Counted from the first letter of the stretch, positions 19,605 through 28,706 are shown. The stretch: DNA of 64,000 nt from Bacteroidota bacterium (GCA_029781865.1 JAKOVW010000052.1:146999-210998); one strand, 5' to 3'. The notes: generated by a model from the sequence alone, not told the origin. Translations and numbers: made by a program.

Positions 19605-20207
19605 ATGTCGGAATTTTTTAAATATTTCTTTTGCTTGTTATGGGCTCTCTTATTGAATACCAGTGATGGGAGTGCACAAACTAAGCCAGCCAAAATAATA
19701 AGAACGGAAGGCACTAATCTGATTCTTAATAATGGAGATACCTTACCTCTTGTTTCATTGTCCAATCAGAAATATCAATTGATTTTATTTGCCTTCCATT
19801 CAGAAGAAGATACGATTGGTTTGGATCCTGGACTTTCTGTTGATGGTAGATGGAGGGCAATTCATTTAAGCAATTTATTTAAGCAAATTGATTTTAAAGG
19901 ATATTACACAACACCATTCCGGAATAATATATTAACCTTACAACCTTTGGTTGATTTTAAGAAAACCAAAGTATCGTATTATGATCAGGCCGATTTACAA
20001 TCATTGACAAAAAGTATAAAAAGCGTTTTTCCTTCGCCGGTAATCGTTGTCGTGCATCCGGAGACGGTTGGCTTGATTTTTGAGCAACTTACCCAACAAA
20101 AATATCCGTATACTTTGCAGGGAAATTTATCAGAAAAACTAATAGTCATTCAAAGAGCGAATAAAGGATCATCCAAATGGAATGAGTTCGTTTATTCCAT
20201 TCGTTAA
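19605..20207 (+). CDS. Exported histidine-phosphatase-fold protein with degenerate active site
   Basis: After a signal peptide ending GSAQ the layout follows the phosphoglycerate-mutase/histidine-phosphatase family: LILFAFHSEED sits where RHGE/RHAEK is expected, DPGLSVDGRWRAIHLSNLF matches the D-P-xLSxxGxxQA helix, GYYTTPFRNNILTLQPL matches the STPxxRTxxTA segment, and VIVVVHPETVG matches the second catalytic histidine. The catalytic arginine of the first motif is missing (F in its place) and the second arginine (RT) is replaced by RN. It may be a non-catalytic family member. A TATTTTTG promoter element lies at 19578-19585. The next gene, valS, begins 10 bp after its stop. Confidence 0.65.
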   Translation: MSEFFKYFFCLLWALLLNTSDGSAQTKPAKIIRTEGTNLILNNGDTLPLVSLSNQKYQLILFAFHSEEDTIGLDPGLSVDGRWRAIHLSNLFKQIDFKGYYTTPFRNNILTLQPLVDFKKTKVSYYDQADLQSLTKSIKSVFPSPVIVVVHPETVGLIFEQLTQQKYPYTLQGNLSEKLIVIQRANKGSSKWNEFVYSIR

Positions 20208-20217
20208 ATTTAAAATT

Positions 20218-22848
20218 ATGGAATTAGATAACCGGTATGTAGCAAAAGCTATTGAATCCAAATGGTATGAATGGTGGGAGCAAAATAATTATTTTTCTTC
20301 CAGGCCGGATCATCGCGAGTCTTTTTCCATCGTAATTCCTCCTCCTAATGTTACCGGTGTTTTGCACATGGGACACATGTTAAATAATACCATTCAGGAT
20401 ATCCTGATCAGAAGAGCACGTTTGCAGGGAAAAAATGCATGCTGGGTGCCGGGTACAGATCATGCCTCTATTGCTACCGAAGCAAAAGTCGTACAAATGC
20501 TTAGGGAAAAAGGCATCAAAAAGTCAGATATTACAAGAGAGGAATTTTTGGATTATGCCTGGCAATGGAAGGAGAAATATGGCGGTATCATTTTAGATCA
20601 GCTTAAACGCCTCGGCGCATCGTGTGATTGGAGCCGCACGGCTTTCACAATGGATCAAATCAGATCAGATTCAGTCATTCGCGCGTTTGTTGATTTGTAT
20701 AACAAAGGAAAATTATATCGCGGCAAACGGATGGTGCACTGGGATCCCGAAGCGAAAACCGTTTTGTCTAATGAGGAAGTTATTCACAATCATGAACAGG
20801 CACAGCTTTTTCACATCCTTTACAAACTGGAGGGTTCAGACACAGAAGGAATTGTTATTGCTACGCAACGTCCGGAAACTATCATGGTGGATACAGCGGT
20901 ATGCGTTCATCCTGATGATCCCAGATATATTCAGTTTCATGGTAAAAGAGTAATAATACCACTAATCAATAAAGCAATACCTGTCATTACGGATACCTAT
21001 ATAGATCTTGAATTCGGCACTGGCGCACTGAAAGTGACACCTGCACATGATCCCAATGATTACGAAATAGGATTAAAGCATAATCTGGAAGTGATTGATT
21101 GCCTGAATGAAGACGGAACGCTTAATGAAAATGCGCAAATACTGGTAGGTGAAGATCGTTTTGCTGCACGTAAAAAAATTAAACCATTACTGGAAGAAGC
21201 CGGACTACTGATCAAGATAGAGCCATACATGACCAGTATAGGCCGGAGTGAACGCACCAACGCCGTTGTTGAACCCAGACTTAGCTTGCAATGGTATGTG
21301 AAAATGAATAGTCTTGCTGAACCTGCATTGAAAGCAGTAATGGAGGAGACAGTCCAGTTTATTCCGGATCATTTTAAAAATACCTATCGCCACTGGATGG
21401 AGAATATTCGCGATTGGTGTATATCGAGACAACTTTGGTGGGGACATCGCGTGCCGGCCTGGTATTATCAGGATGAAGTGATCGTAGCACTTACGGCGAA
21501 TGATGCATTAAAAATTGCGATAGAAAAAACAGGGAATCCAAATTTAAAACCCGAGGATCTCAAACAAGATGAAGATGTTTTAGATACCTGGTTTTCTTCC
21601 TGGCTTTGGCCGATTTCTGTATTTGATGGAGATCATAATACCAAAGATTTTCAGTATTATTTCCCAACCAGTGTATTGGTGACCGGATGGGATATCATTT
21701 TTCTTTGGGTGGCCCGAATGATGATGGCATCGTATGAATGGAAGGGAACATTTCCATTTCATAAAGTTTATTTTACGGGGATGGTAAGAGATAAGCAACG
21801 CAGAAAGATGAGTAAGTCCCTGGGGAATTCACCGGATGCATTAAAGTTGATTGATGATTTTGGAGCAGATGGAGTCCGTTTTGGAATGTTAGCCTGTTCA
21901 CCTGCGGGTGGAGATTTATTATTTGATGATAAACTTTGTGAGCAGGGCCGCAACTTTTCAAATAAGATGTGGAATGCATTGCGATTGATCAAAGGATGGC
22001 AAATCGATAGTTCAAAAAAATGCAGCGAAGGAGAGCAATTATTAATGCACTGGATTGATCATCGGTTGAACGAAATACTGGAAGAAACAGACCGGCAATT
22101 TGAACAGTTTAAGTTGTCAGAAGCATTGAAAACGATCTATTCCTTTGTATGGGAAGATTTTTGTGGTTTCTATCTTGAAGTTTCTAAACCGGGCATGAAT
22201 AATGGACTTCCCGAAGAACTCTATAATAAAACATTGGATGTCTATGAGAAAATTGGCATCATTTTGCATCCATTTATGCCATTCATTACGGAAGAAATCT
22301 GGCATGGGTTAAAGCCCCGGCAAAAGGGAGAGGACTGTATAATCAGTACATATCCTAAATGGAAAAATGCTGATAAAGGAGTTTTAAGCGATATGCAGGA
22401 AATTCGTTCAGTGATTACGCAAGTGCGTGAATTGCGGAACAAGAACAGTGTAAAAATGCAGGTACCTGTGCCGCTTTATATCATGAACAATGAGCAGGGC
22501 AATTTGCTGAATGTTTCCGGCGCAATCGATATTTTACAAAAATCAGCTGTGCTAAGTGAAGTAACCGGAACAGCTGATGAAATTTCAGGAGCACAATCTT
22601 TTTTGGGCTTGAGAAACAAGTATTTTCTCGTATTACCGGTCATTCTGAATATTGAAGCTGAGAAGAATGATTTATTAAAGGAAATCGAATATACTGAGGG
22701 ATTTATAACATCAGTCAATAAAAAATTAGAGAATCCCCGATTTGTTAGTTCAGCTCCCGCTGAATTAGTGGAAAAAGAAAAGCAGAAATTGGAAGACGGT
22801 CAGTTGAGGCTGAAAGCCCTGAAAGAACGATTGTCCAGTTTAACATAA
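20218..22848 (+). CDS. valS: Valyl-tRNA synthetase
   Basis: Class I aminoacyl-tRNA synthetase that charges tRNA-Val. The HIGH motif appears as HMGH (residues 50-53, within PPPNVTGVLHMGHM) and the KMSKS motif at residues 530-534. The editing domain segment with IATQRPETIMVDTAV and the T-D-TYIDLEFGTGALKVTPAHDPNDYEIG block are present, as is the C-terminal coiled-coil arm (KEIEYTEGFITSVNKKLENPRF...). The ATG at 20218 is chosen; an earlier start at 20182 overlaps the upstream gene. 876 aa is normal. Confidence 0.97.
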   Translation: MELDNRYVAKAIESKWYEWWEQNNYFSSRPDHRESFSIVIPPPNVTGVLHMGHMLNNTIQDILIRRARLQGKNACWVPGTDHASIATEAKVVQMLREKGIKKSDITREEFLDYAWQWKEKYGGIILDQLKRLGASCDWSRTAFTMDQIRSDSVIRAFVDLYNKGKLYRGKRMVHWDPEAKTVLSNEEVIHNHEQAQLFHILYKLEGSDTEGIVIATQRPETIMVDTAVCVHPDDPRYIQFHGKRVIIPLINKAIPVITDTYIDLEFGTGALKVTPAHDPNDYEIGLKHNLEVIDCLNEDGTLNENAQILVGEDRFAARKKIKPLLEEAGLLIKIEPYMTSIGRSERTNAVVEPRLSLQWYVKMNSLAEPALKAVMEETVQFIPDHFKNTYRHWMENIRDWCISRQLWWGHRVPAWYYQDEVIVALTANDALKIAIEKTGNPNLKPEDLKQDEDVLDTWFSSWLWPISVFDGDHNTKDFQYYFPTSVLVTGWDIIFLWVARMMMASYEWKGTFPFHKVYFTGMVRDKQRRKMSKSLGNSPDALKLIDDFGADGVRFGMLACSPAGGDLLFDDKLCEQGRNFSNKMWNALRLIKGWQIDSSKKCSEGEQLLMHWIDHRLNEILEETDRQFEQFKLSEALKTIYSFVWEDFCGFYLEVSKPGMNNGLPEELYNKTLDVYEKIGIILHPFMPFITEEIWHGLKPRQKGEDCIISTYPKWKNADKGVLSDMQEIRSVITQVRELRNKNSVKMQVPVPLYIMNNEQGNLLNVSGAIDILQKSAVLSEVTGTADEISGAQSFLGLRNKYFLVLPVILNIEAEKNDLLKEIEYTEGFITSVNKKLENPRFVSSAPAELVEKEKQKLEDGQLRLKALKERLSSLT

Positions 22849-23044
22849 GGACAAGTTACAGGTGAAGTTGTTTCTCAATGGTATGATTTGGTCAAATTCA
22901 ATTCAGTCCGATCAGTTTTCATTTATATTTTGAATCGTTTTGAGAAATATTATTTTGTACCTGCTTAATCAGGTTGAATAGTGCTATCATTTTGCTTTAC
23001 CTAATTGCTTTTATTCTTGTTTAGATTTATAAAACAAATATCGC

Positions 23045-23195
23045 AACCCCGTAGGGGTGAAATGATTGTAGGGTGACATGATTGTAAAGCGTGGCACGAT
23101 AATCAACCCCGAAGGGGTGAAATGATTGTAGACCGCATCACGATAATCAATCCGTCATTGCATTCAACCCCGACGGGGTGAAATGATTGTAGAGA
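23045..23195. repeat. REP-type repeats, cluster A (AACCCCGAAGGGGTGAAATGATTGTAG)
   Basis: Three copies of a palindromic core CCCCGNNGGGG followed by TGAAATGATTGTAG lie between valS and the transposase gene, all in the same orientation (near 23045, 23105 and 23167). Variants TGACATGATTG also occur. The unit recurs many times in 23.84-24.90 kb. Confidence 0.9.
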
Positions 23196-23338
23196 TGACA
23201 TGATTGTTAATTCATAGAATAATCCATACCATTCAAATTAATCCGCATTGTTAATATTTCTATTCATAAATTTTTCCCATTGCATTGATTTAGAAATACA
23301 TTTAATTCTCTATTTCAATTCCAATATTTGCATATTAA

Positions 23339-23379
23339 ACACCTAAACACCTAAACACCTAAACACCTAAACACCTAAT
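23339..23379. repeat. 8-bp tandem repeat directly before the RAYT start
   Basis: Five consecutive copies of an 8-bp unit (ACACCTAA) end two bases before the ATG at 23381. The tract forms the likely 5' leader of the gene, so a change in copy number would alter promoter-to-start distance rather than reading frame. Confidence 0.9.
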
Positions 23380-23380
23380 T

Positions 23381-23842
23381 ATGGCCGGATCATTTTCTAA
23401 AATTTATATTCAAATTGTATTCGCTGTGCATGGGCGTCAAAATTTACTAAAATTGCCCTGGAGAACTGAAGTATTCAAATATATTTCAGGTATTATTTCA
23501 AATAAAAACCAAAAACCAATTATTGTCAATGGGGTCTCCGATCATGTTCATATATTAGTTGGAATGAAATCGTCCATTTCCGTTTCTGAATTAGTGAGAG
23601 ATATCAAAAATAATTCTACCAATTTTATCAGGGATATGCAATGGCTACCCAATAAGTTCAATTGGCAAGAAGGGCATGGAGCGTTTTCGTATTCATCAAA
23701 GGATGTTGATTTTATTTATAATTACATTCTCAATCAGGAAGAGCATCATAAGAAATTTAGTTTCAGAGAAGAGTACATTGACCTCCTTAATCAGTTTCAA
23801 ATAGAATTCGATGAAAAATACCTCTTCGATTGGAGCCATTAA
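23381..23842 (+). CDS. REP-associated tyrosine transposase (IS200/IS605-like Y1 TnpA, RAYT)
   Basis: Single-domain HUH transposase: the histidine pair is in VSDHVHILVGMK (HxH), and the nucleophilic tyrosine is in the helix IYNYILNQEEHHKKF. The length of 153 aa is normal for the Y1 family. No tnpB is next to it. Instead it is surrounded by dozens of palindromic REP-like units, the classic setting of a domesticated RAYT whose substrate is those repeats. The 3' end of the gene (LFDWSH-stop) is itself duplicated twice downstream. Confidence 0.9.
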   Translation: MAGSFSKIYIQIVFAVHGRQNLLKLPWRTEVFKYISGIISNKNQKPIIVNGVSDHVHILVGMKSSISVSELVRDIKNNSTNFIRDMQWLPNKFNWQEGHGAFSYSSKDVDFIYNYILNQEEHHKKFSFREEYIDLLNQFQIEFDEKYLFDWSH

Positions 23843-24282
23843 AATATCACCCTTTCAGGGTTAATGTTATTATTTATTTTTACAGGCTACAATCATGTCA
23901 CCCCTTCGGGGTTGAATGCGTTGTTTCAATTGTGATTCCGTGGCTACAATTATTTCACCCCTTCGGGGTTTGATACGTCGAGAGGTTAGCCACACAGTAT
24001 TTCGAGGTTGTGTACATCGAGCTGTTGTTTTTCTGGATTTTTGTTACTCGCTTATCTCTTCGATTGGAGCCATTAAAATATCACCCTTTCAGGGTTTATA
24101 ATATTATTCATATTGGATAGGCTATAATAATGTCACCCCTTCGGGGTTTGATTTATCGATATGCTGATTGAATTTGCCACTTACTATTTCAGGGTTGTGT
24201 GCATCGTGGTGTTGTTCGTCTGGATCACAGTTGCTAGTTTACCTCTTCGATTGGAGCCATTAAATATCACCCTTTCAGGGTT
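23821..24282 (+). repeat. Tandem duplications of the RAYT gene 3' end
   Basis: The segment CTCTTCGATTGGAGCCATTA plus AAATATCACCCTTTCAGGGTT, which starts as the last coding bases of the RAYT gene (23821-23862), recurs almost unchanged at 24056-24096 and 24242-24282. The copies at 24056 and 24242 also share the following ~60 bp (TATTCATATTGGATAGGCTA). Confidence 0.9.
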
Positions 24283-24410
24283 TATACTATTATTCATATT
24301 GGATAGGCTATAATAATTTCACCCCTTCGGGGTTAGCATACGTTGTTGCAATACTGATTCATTTGCTACAATTATATCACCCCTTCGGAGTTGGGTTGAC
24401 GGATACCAAA
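23863..24410. repeat. REP-type repeats, cluster B (inverted orientation)
   Basis: Copies here read CTACAATNATNTCACCCCTTCGGGGTT, the reverse complement of cluster A. They alternate with a second unit, ATATCACCCTTTCAGGGTT. About eight palindromic cores are present downstream of the RAYT gene. No reading frame is supported in this stretch. Confidence 0.9.
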
Positions 24411-24434
24411 TAGAATTATTATTGCCAACCTATT

Positions 24435-24895
24435 TATTCAACCTCGAAGAGGTGATATTTTATAGCACATCATCAAAATAATGTTGAACCCTGAAAGGGT
24501 GACATTTTTTTCAACAATTATTTGACCCCTTCGGGGTTTGATTTATTTATAAGTTGATTGAATCTGAATTCAACCCCGGCGGATTAAAATGATTGTAAAC
24601 CGCATCGCGATAATCGATCCGTCATTGCATACAACCCCGAAGGGGTGGCATTATTGTAGGGGTGGCATGATTGTAGAACGCATCGCGATATAAAACCCAT
24701 CGTTGCAATCAACCCCGAAGGGGTGAAATGATTGTAGGGGTGACATTATTGTAGAATATGTCACGATATAAAACCCATCGTTGCAATCAACCCCGAAGGG
24801 GTGGCATTATTGTAGGAGTGAAATGATTGTAGAACACATCGCGATAATCAATCCATCATTGCATACAACCCCGAAGGGGTGACATGATTATGGGA
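24435..24895. repeat. REP-type repeats, cluster C (original orientation)
   Basis: Seven or more cores AACCCCGAAGGGGTG followed by A/GCATTATTGTAG or AAATGATTGTAG, with CATCGCGATATAAAACCCATC spacers repeated between them. Orientation matches cluster A, so the RAYT gene sits inside a set of opposed arrays. The spacers are not unique, unlike CRISPR. Confidence 0.9.
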
Positions 24896-24956
24896 TATCA
24901 TTATTGTCCTGAATATATTTCTATGAATTAGATTTCCGGATGAAATGGATACGAAA

Positions 24957-24990
24957 TTAAAAAGGGCCTCTTACGGGAGGCCCTTTTTAT
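24957..24990. terminator. Strong bidirectional terminator hairpin
   Basis: AAAAAGGGCCTC - TTACG - GGAGGCCCTTTTT forms a GC-rich stem with A-run and T-run flanks, so it could stop transcription from either side. It separates the REP island from the next gene block. Confidence 0.85.
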
Positions 24991-25333
24991 GTTGTGTTTA
25001 GGGTGTACTACAGATAGATTTTTCTATAGAGGTTGTATTTACGTTTAAATACAATACAAAGATGGGATAGTTGTCCGGGGAAAACAATCGGTAGAAATGA
25101 CCATTTTTTGCAATGGTGCTTTAGTAGTATATCTGGCAAAACCATATCATCTCGAAGGAATAAAATAGCTTCATTCAGCCAGGAAACTCCAAAACCGGAT
25201 ATTCTTATCACTACTGCTTTAGGAGTATTTTTTATTATCGTGATTTTATTAAGAGCTTCATAAATAAGCAATTATAAATAAAAGGTACTTTGTATAATTA
25301 AATCGACGATGGCATTTTAACTAAAAAATTCAT

Positions 25334-25341
25334 TATATTTG
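25334..25341 (+). promoter_or_regulatory. -7 promoter element TATATTTG
   Basis: A perfect TANNTTTG element 38 bp before the ATG at 25379, with only the terminator and about 340 bp of unassigned sequence upstream. It is the likely promoter of the five-gene block that follows. Confidence 0.55.
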
Positions 25342-25378
25342 GAGCCTTAACCATTTTCAACTATTTAAAATCAATTTT

Positions 25379-25924
25379 ATGGAATCTAAATCAAGTCAAT
25401 TGGTGCCTTTGAATAAGGACAAAATTGAAACAGCCCAGGAGAATCAAATGAAAAATCATCCGGATTCACACATGATGACTCTGGAGGAAGCACAAAGCGT
25501 TGAAGAAGATTGGAGAGCCTATAAGGCTATGTTAGCTCAGTTACTGGAATGGGCTACAACCATTAGTTCGCCAAACTTTATGGATAAAAAGGATATCTAT
25601 GATCTTTGTCAGAAGATGAATAAAGTAGTTCTGATCGATTATGAAAAATTTGAGTTAAAAGCGGATCCCAAATTTAAAAAGAGATTATTATTAATGATCA
25701 ATGGCAGCGATTCATTGGATATTATTTTCGGATTGAAGCCTATTACCCAGAAATTGTCAGATTACGCTTTATCTGTGAATTCGGATGCATTAACGGGGAA
25801 GTCAAAAATTGCCTGTGTCGTAATGACCGGACGGAAAGCTGTAACAGGTCCTCATCCCAACCACGACAGCTGTTCAGATGAAATTACAATTCCTGATTGT
25901 GATACAAACATTATTAAATTATAA
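25379..25924 (+). CDS. Hypothetical protein (181 aa) of small-protein/two-component block
   Basis: Not recognised as a named family. It has no signal peptide, is hydrophilic at the N-terminus and contains a TLEEAQSVEEDWRAYKAML helix whose AQSV-x3-W/Y pattern resembles AQSMIKDYQNL of the next gene, suggesting related N-terminal regions. The C-terminus has two cysteines (HDSCSDEITIPDCD). It is followed after 29 bp by the second small protein and then by a membrane protein, kinase and regulator, all on the same strand, so the genes are likely one operon. Confidence 0.75.
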   Translation: MESKSSQLVPLNKDKIETAQENQMKNHPDSHMMTLEEAQSVEEDWRAYKAMLAQLLEWATTISSPNFMDKKDIYDLCQKMNKVVLIDYEKFELKADPKFKKRLLLMINGSDSLDIIFGLKPITQKLSDYALSVNSDALTGKSKIACVVMTGRKAVTGPHPNHDSCSDEITIPDCDTNIIKL

Positions 25925-25953
25925 GTTATTTTTAACTCATTCATTTTATTAAC

Positions 25954-26340
25954 ATGGAAAACAAGAATAATCTTCAAGCACAAAAACATCCTATCGATTA
26001 TCAAACGGCCCAATCCATGATTAAGGATTATCAAAATCTGCATTTTGGAGACTCCGATTATTTGGCTTCAGAATATTTTGATGCAGATGTGATTCGCCAG
26101 TTGCTGTCCAATCCTAAATGCAAAGGCCTCCGGATTTACAATGCTTTAAAATCAGAAGATGGCAAATCACAGAATCGGTTTATTTTGATGGCAGAGGATG
26201 AGCATGGAAAAACGATATTAAATTATCAGATTAAATTGTCTGCTGTTTCCATGAACGGATTAGGAGTAAGTGCCGGATTTGTTGATCCCGTAGTTGGAAT
26301 TGCTGAGAACGGTAAACCTTGTCCACCTTATTGTAGTTAA
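25954..26340 (+). CDS. Small protein with C-terminal CPPYCS
   Basis: A 128-residue protein: AQSMIKDYQNLHFGDSDYLASEYFDADVIRQLL, then CKGLRIYNALKS and RFILMAEDEHGKTIL, ending GKPCPPYCS. The IRIYNAL / fILMaeDE.G / CPPxC layout recalls small Bacteroidota proteins that I have seen only as hypothetical. The Cys-Pro-Pro-x-Cys tail could be a metal-binding or modification site (inference). No leader/core processing motif such as a double glycine is seen. Confidence 0.75.
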   Translation: MENKNNLQAQKHPIDYQTAQSMIKDYQNLHFGDSDYLASEYFDADVIRQLLSNPKCKGLRIYNALKSEDGKSQNRFILMAEDEHGKTILNYQIKLSAVSMNGLGVSAGFVDPVVGIAENGKPCPPYCS

Positions 26341-26375
26341 CAGCGTCTGGTCGAACTGTCTTGCATCATGTAGCC

Positions 26376-26990
26376 ATGGGTTTGTCTGAAATTTCTGAAG
26401 TTTCACAGGTATTGCCATTCCTGTTTGGAATGATCATAAGTTTCAAATTCGGTTTTACTAAAAGTAAAAGCATTTTCCTGATTGTTTTATGTATATGGTC
26501 GGTATCGGAAATTTATTGCCTGCTCAATCCCGGGAAGCATAATGGATATGTGTATAACTTACATTGGGTCCTGAGCACTTTATTCCTAATTTATTATTTC
26601 AAGGAAATCACAAAGTTGAAAGTATACACACTGTCCTTGTTATATGTTTTATTCATATTCATTCTGGTTATTCAATTTGGCTTCCTGGCAAGTTTTTACT
26701 CCTGGAATATGCCTGTGGTTTATTTATCCAGTTTTATGATGATCATCCTTTCTTCTTATTCTTTAATCTTAATGGTGGATGATGCTTCGGAATATTTATT
26801 TCGAAGTTCGGCATTTTGGATCAGTGCTACTTTATTGTTCTATTATACGGCTTCTTTGGTGAGTTTTAGTTTGTTTCCTGAGGCATTAACAGTTAACGAC
26901 AAGAAATACGATTATTTTTGGGATATCCACTCGAGTGTCAATATCATTAGCAATCTTTTGTATACGTATGGATTTCTTCAAAGATTTTAA
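26376..26990 (+). CDS. Multi-pass membrane protein, likely sensory module of split kinase
   Basis: Six to seven hydrophobic helices spread over 205 residues (for example VLPFLFGMIISFKFGF, IFLIVLCIWSVSEIYCLL, TLFLIYYF, LLYVLFIFILVIQFGFLASF, FMMIILSSYSLILMV, SAFWISATLLFYYTASLVSF). The layout is like the membrane sensor part of a 7TM histidine kinase, without the kinase. Its last 23 bp overlap the kinase gene that follows. The ATG at 26376 is preferred to a TTG at 26361. Confidence 0.75.
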   Translation: MGLSEISEVSQVLPFLFGMIISFKFGFTKSKSIFLIVLCIWSVSEIYCLLNPGKHNGYVYNLHWVLSTLFLIYYFKEITKLKVYTLSLLYVLFIFILVIQFGFLASFYSWNMPVVYLSSFMMIILSSYSLILMVDDASEYLFRSSAFWISATLLFYYTASLVSFSLFPEALTVNDKKYDYFWDIHSSVNIISNLLYTYGFLQRF

Positions 26991-27726
26991 TCAACTCATT
27001 ATATCCGCTTTAATTGTTACACTGGTATTGGTGTGTTTCATTATCTTTTTTATTTACCTGATCTATCGCTACAACAAAAACTTACTGCGCAAAAACAATG
27101 AAATGTTTAAAGCAGTAATCGACGCAGGAGAACAGGAAAAACTGGAATTATCAAGAAACCTCCATGACCAGGTGATTCCATTGCTCGCTATTTCTAAATT
27201 GCAGGTGGAGTCTTTTGATGCGATGTCCGGTCAGGAAGGAGAAGACTTTAAAGCGGAATTGACGGATATCCTTTCAAAGTCTATTGATGAGTTGAGAGGT
27301 ATTTGTCATAATTCATCGCCGATGCTTTTTAAAGAACTCGGATTGCAAAAGTCCCTCTCTAATTTTTTCAGGAAGCTTCAAATAGCGGAAAATTCACCGG
27401 AAATTCAATTTCAATTTCCGGATCAAATCAAGATGTCTATGGACTCAGAATTATCCATTTACCGAATACTTCTTGAATTAGTCAACAATACACTTAAATA
27501 TGCACATGCAAAACATATCTTGATAAATGCACAATTGAACTCTAAAAATGACATCCTGATTAATTACCAAGATGATGGACAGGGAACTGATCTTATTCAT
27601 TTGGGTCACGGTTTGTTAAGTATAAAAAGCCGTGTAACACTGCTGGATGGAGAGGTCCATTTTCAAAGTAAAAAAAATGAAGGATTTCTAACCATGATTA
27701 AATTGCCTGCAAAACTATTGATATGA
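26968..27726 (+). CDS. NarL-family sensor histidine kinase (HisKA_3)
   Basis: One N-terminal transmembrane helix (about residues 10-32) is followed directly by a HisKA_3 dimerisation/phosphoacceptor segment, LSRNLHDQVIPLL, with probable phospho-acceptor H66. An HATPase_c domain follows: N-box ELVNNTLKYAHA, G1 box DDGQGTD and G2 HGLLSIKSRVTLL. There is no extracytoplasmic sensor domain, so sensing probably depends on the overlapping membrane gene. The cognate regulator overlaps by 4 bp (ATGA). Confidence 0.9.
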   Translation: MDFFKDFNQLIISALIVTLVLVCFIIFFIYLIYRYNKNLLRKNNEMFKAVIDAGEQEKLELSRNLHDQVIPLLAISKLQVESFDAMSGQEGEDFKAELTDILSKSIDELRGICHNSSPMLFKELGLQKSLSNFFRKLQIAENSPEIQFQFPDQIKMSMDSELSIYRILLELVNNTLKYAHAKHILINAQLNSKNDILINYQDDGQGTDLIHLGHGLLSIKSRVTLLDGEVHFQSKKNEGFLTMIKLPAKLLI

Positions 27727-28391
27727 ATGAGCAAAAAGTGAATGTAGTAATCGTTGATGATCACACCATTTTTAGAACCGGGATGAAAAACATCGTCCGG
27801 AAAATTCCAATCATTGATCATATCTATGAAGCCTCCAATGGCAATGAAGCCATTGCTGTCGTCGAAACTTCTGATGTTGACTTATTGCTTTTGGATATTG
27901 AGATGCCTTATATGAATGGTGTTGAGACGGCCCGGTACATGAAAAAAAATCATCCCGATATCAGAATCATCATGATTTCATTTCACAACGATAAGGAATT
28001 ATTTCTGCAATTGTATAAAATAGGAGTGGAGGGCTATCTCGTAAAAAATACTTCGCTGGAAGATTTAAAGAGAGGTATTAACCACGTGATAGAGGGCAAT
28101 CAGTTTTTCTCGCCCGAGTTAGGTGCTATTGTAATACATGGGTTAATCAATGAAAAAATGCAGGCCCCTAAAGATCCACTGGAATTGCTTTCAGAACGCG
28201 AGGTGGAAATCTTATTATTGATTTGTCAGCAGTTGACTACGGATGAAATCGCTGAAAAACTGTTTATTTCACCGCTTACGGTTAAGCGTCACCGGCAGAA
28301 TTTACTTGAAAAGACAGGGTCAAAGAATATTGTTGGGTTAATTCTATATGCCATCCGTAATGAATTATTGGATGCGGAAACGTTAAAATAA
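27723..28391 (+). CDS. NarL/FixJ-type response regulator
   Basis: Receiver domain VVIVDDHTIFRTGM with phospho-acceptor D58 in LLLLDIEMPYMNG, conserved T/S replaced by MISFHND and the lysine in GYLVKNTS. The C-terminal LuxR-type HTH reads LSEREVEILLLICQQLTTDEIAEKLFISPLTVKRHRQNLLEKTG. It overlaps the kinase stop codon, and the pair is almost surely a cognate two-component system. Targets are unknown; the small proteins upstream are the first candidates. Confidence 0.93.
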   Translation: MNEQKVNVVIVDDHTIFRTGMKNIVRKIPIIDHIYEASNGNEAIAVVETSDVDLLLLDIEMPYMNGVETARYMKKNHPDIRIIMISFHNDKELFLQLYKIGVEGYLVKNTSLEDLKRGINHVIEGNQFFSPELGAIVIHGLINEKMQAPKDPLELLSEREVEILLLICQQLTTDEIAEKLFISPLTVKRHRQNLLEKTGSKNIVGLILYAIRNELLDAETLK

Positions 28392-28706
28392 ATGATTTCG
28401 AAAGCAGGTGCAAGCCTGGGCCGAAGGGGTATGATACGGAAGAGTTGATCAAAAAGAATGAATTACAAAATAACACTTATTTCAGGTACATCTGGCATGC
28501 GTTAATCATTTCAAAACACCTGCAGTAGATTAGCTGATCTACTGATTTAACGAATGATATTGGTCAATTTTAATAAGACGTCTCGAATAGATAATTCGCT
28601 GAAAATGGATTGCAATTGGAATATGTGATTGATATTCAAAACTACAATTGCAGGTTTACACGATTCAATAGTTCATTTCAAATGGAATGTAATTTTTATA
28701 TAAAAT

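Noticed and set aside
23045..24895. CRISPR-like array of CCCCGAAGGGG repeats
   Set aside because: Spacing is irregular, orientation changes, the spacers are themselves repeated, there are no cas genes, and a RAYT transposase sits inside. REP elements explain it.
25008..25271. Short open frames on both strands (minus 25008-25271, plus 25033-25263)
   Set aside because: Overlapping each other, no recognisable domain, no promoter, and adjacent to a strong terminator. I see nothing supportable in this 250-bp stretch.
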